Assembly (NCBI RefSeq): GCF_000711875.1
Contig: NZ_JONM01000005.1
Coordinates: forward strand, 124,001 to 188,000
From: Andreprevotia chitinilytica DSM 18519
GTDB taxonomy: Bacteria > Pseudomonadota > Gammaproteobacteria > Burkholderiales > Chitinibacteraceae
Direction of reading: 5' to 3'
DNA: 64,000 nucleotides
The translations under genes and the position numbers were made by a program. The notes beneath the pieces are model-generated. The model saw nothing but the letters and a program-made list of their open reading frames with translations. It had not been told where the DNA came from and did no database searches. How positions within the stretch are numbered: position 1 is the first letter of the stretch; each line of letters starts with the position of its first letter. Shown here in pieces: positions 63,092 to 64,000 of the stretch.

Positions 63092-64000
63092 ATGACGATG
63101 GATGTTGCGCTACGGACGGTCGACAATCAGGTCGGGCTCTCACGGAAAAATATAAGCATGCAACGATTCAATTCGCGCTACGTCTGGTTTGCCTTCGGCG
63201 CGCTGACGTTCCTCGCCGGTCTGTGGTTGATCCTGGCCATCTACCGCATCGGCCATCCTTTTTACGCGCTGGGCGGCCTGGTGCTGCTGGGTGCTTCGAC
63301 CTGGGTTTTCACCTCGGAACGCGCCTACGCCTGGCGCTATCTCTATCCCGGCGTGGCCGCCGTGCTGGTGTTCGTGCTGTTCCCGGCGCTTTACACCATC
63401 GGCAGCGGCTTCACCAATTACAGCTCGACCAATCTGTTGAGCTTTCAACGCGCCACCAGCTATTTCCTCGATCAGAAATACTCGGCCTCGGGCGATGAAG
63501 GCCAGCTGACCCTGTCGCTTTATCCGCTGCTGGTCAGCACCGATAAACGCGATCGGGCCAATGAGCGCTACATCGTGTATGTCGAAAACGCCCAGGGCAA
63601 AGCGTGGCAATCCGAGCCGATGGTGCTCAGGGGCGCGGATGCTTCGACCCTCAAGCTCAAGCCAGCTGAACATGCGCCCAGCGGCGACAAAGCCGGCCTC
63701 AAGGACGTGATCGCGCATCAGGCCACGCTCAAGACACTGGCGCTCAAGCTGCCGGACGACGCCGATGAGTTCCGCCTTTCCGGGCTGACCAAGTTCGCCA
63801 AGATGGAGCCGCTCTACAAGCAGAATGCCGATGGCTCGCTGACCAACGCGCAGAACCACGATGTCCTCAAGCCCGACTTCAAGACCGGTTTTTACACCAG
63901 CCTCGCCAGTGGCGAAAAAGTCGCACCGGGCTTCAAGGTCAACATCGGCTTCGGCAACTTCGAGCGGCTGTTCTCCAGCCACGAATTCCGTGGCCCGCTG
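63092..64000 (+). CDS. malF: Maltose ABC transporter permease MalF (3' end outside window)
   Basis: 303 codons to the right edge; E. coli MalF has 514. The ATG at 63092 has GGAGG seven bases upstream and is preferred over the ATG at 63158. Visible parts are three hydrophobic segments (about 29-110) with FPALYTIGSGFTNYSSTN, then the start of the large periplasmic P2 loop (SFQRATSYFLDQKYS, LVSTDKRD, ANERYIVYVENAQGK, FKTGFYTSLASGEKVAPGF). That loop is specific to MalF among ABC permeases and contacts MalE. The remaining membrane domain and presumably malG lie beyond the window. Confidence 0.93.
   Translation, partial: MTMDVALRTVDNQVGLSRKNISMQRFNSRYVWFAFGALTFLAGLWLILAIYRIGHPFYALGGLVLLGASTWVFTSERAYAWRYLYPGVAAVLVFVLFPALYTIGSGFTNYSSTNLLSFQRATSYFLDQKYSASGDEGQLTLSLYPLLVSTDKRDRANERYIVYVENAQGKAWQSEPMVLRGADASTLKLKPAEHAPSGDKAGLKDVIAHQATLKTLALKLPDDADEFRLSGLTKFAKMEPLYKQNADGSLTNAQNHDVLKPDFKTGFYTSLASGEKVAPGFKVNIGFGNFERLFSSHEFRGPL

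Noticed and set aside
62950-63498. 182-codon plus-strand open frame at the start of malF
   Set aside because: It overlaps malF in another frame and starts inside repeat R1d; malF has the domain match and the ribosome site.

Overview
The window is high-GC chromosomal DNA from a Gram-negative bacterium. The strongest taxonomic clue is the unbroken block rpsB-tsf-pyrH-frr-uppS-cdsA-dxr-rseP-bamA-skp-lpxD-fabZ-lpxA-lpxB-rnhB. This block, a Neisseria/Burkholderia-type general porin, a glnE/yhdP/nitrilase/tldD run and motAB point to a motile betaproteobacterium, probably of the Neisseriales (Chromobacteriaceae/Chitinibacteraceae-like). That placement is inference; no rRNA or tRNA gene is visible.

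Region by region. (a) 1-4140, minus strand: a compact chemosensory-like operon with a membrane CheA-like kinase (4HB-HAMP-PAS-Hpt-ATPase, no CheW-like domain), a CheY-like receiver, a membrane-anchored MCP signalling hairpin without a ligand domain, and a CheC/CheX-type phosphatase cut by the window edge. (b) 4387-6130: a NicO metal transporter with its DUF1007 partner. (c) 6349-12031: an accessory stretch with three unrecognised exported or membrane proteins, an orphan small gene behind a strongly folded leader, a glycine-rich secreted protein next to an AT-rich patch, and several repeats. (d) 12047-26245: glnE (minus), then yhdP, a nitrilase-family amidase, tldD, a hydroxyisobutyryl-CoA-hydrolase-like protein, a Bax-inhibitor-1 family membrane protein and a FixL/FixJ-type two-component pair. 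(e) 26348-29757, minus: gspLMN, the inner-membrane end of a type II secretion system, and trxB. (f) 29985-33032: an MlaE/MCE-type lipid transport operon whose ATPase has lost its nucleotide-binding motifs. (g) 33058-47848: the translation, isoprenoid and envelope-biogenesis superoperon. (h) 48020-52946: motAB, a membrane methyltransferase, an HDOD protein and a SpoU-type RNA methylase. (i) 52999-64000: a porin, a LacI-family regulator and a maltose/maltodextrin cluster (lamB, alpha-glucosidase, malK, malE, malF cut by the right edge).

The genes of (i) form one pathway: LamB admits maltodextrins, MalE captures them, MalF with MalK imports them and the GH13 enzyme hydrolyses them. The LacI protein probably acts on three near-identical palindromes upstream of lamB. 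Every gap between the maltose genes holds a dispersed repeat from one of two families: R1, MITE-like with terminal inverted repeats and four copies in the window; and R2, ccctctccc-type with three copies.

The most interesting items are the minimal chemosensory operon, the pseudo-ATPase in the MCE operon, repeats in each maltose intergenic gap, a folded leader before an orphan small gene, and a shared palindrome flanking the porin gene.
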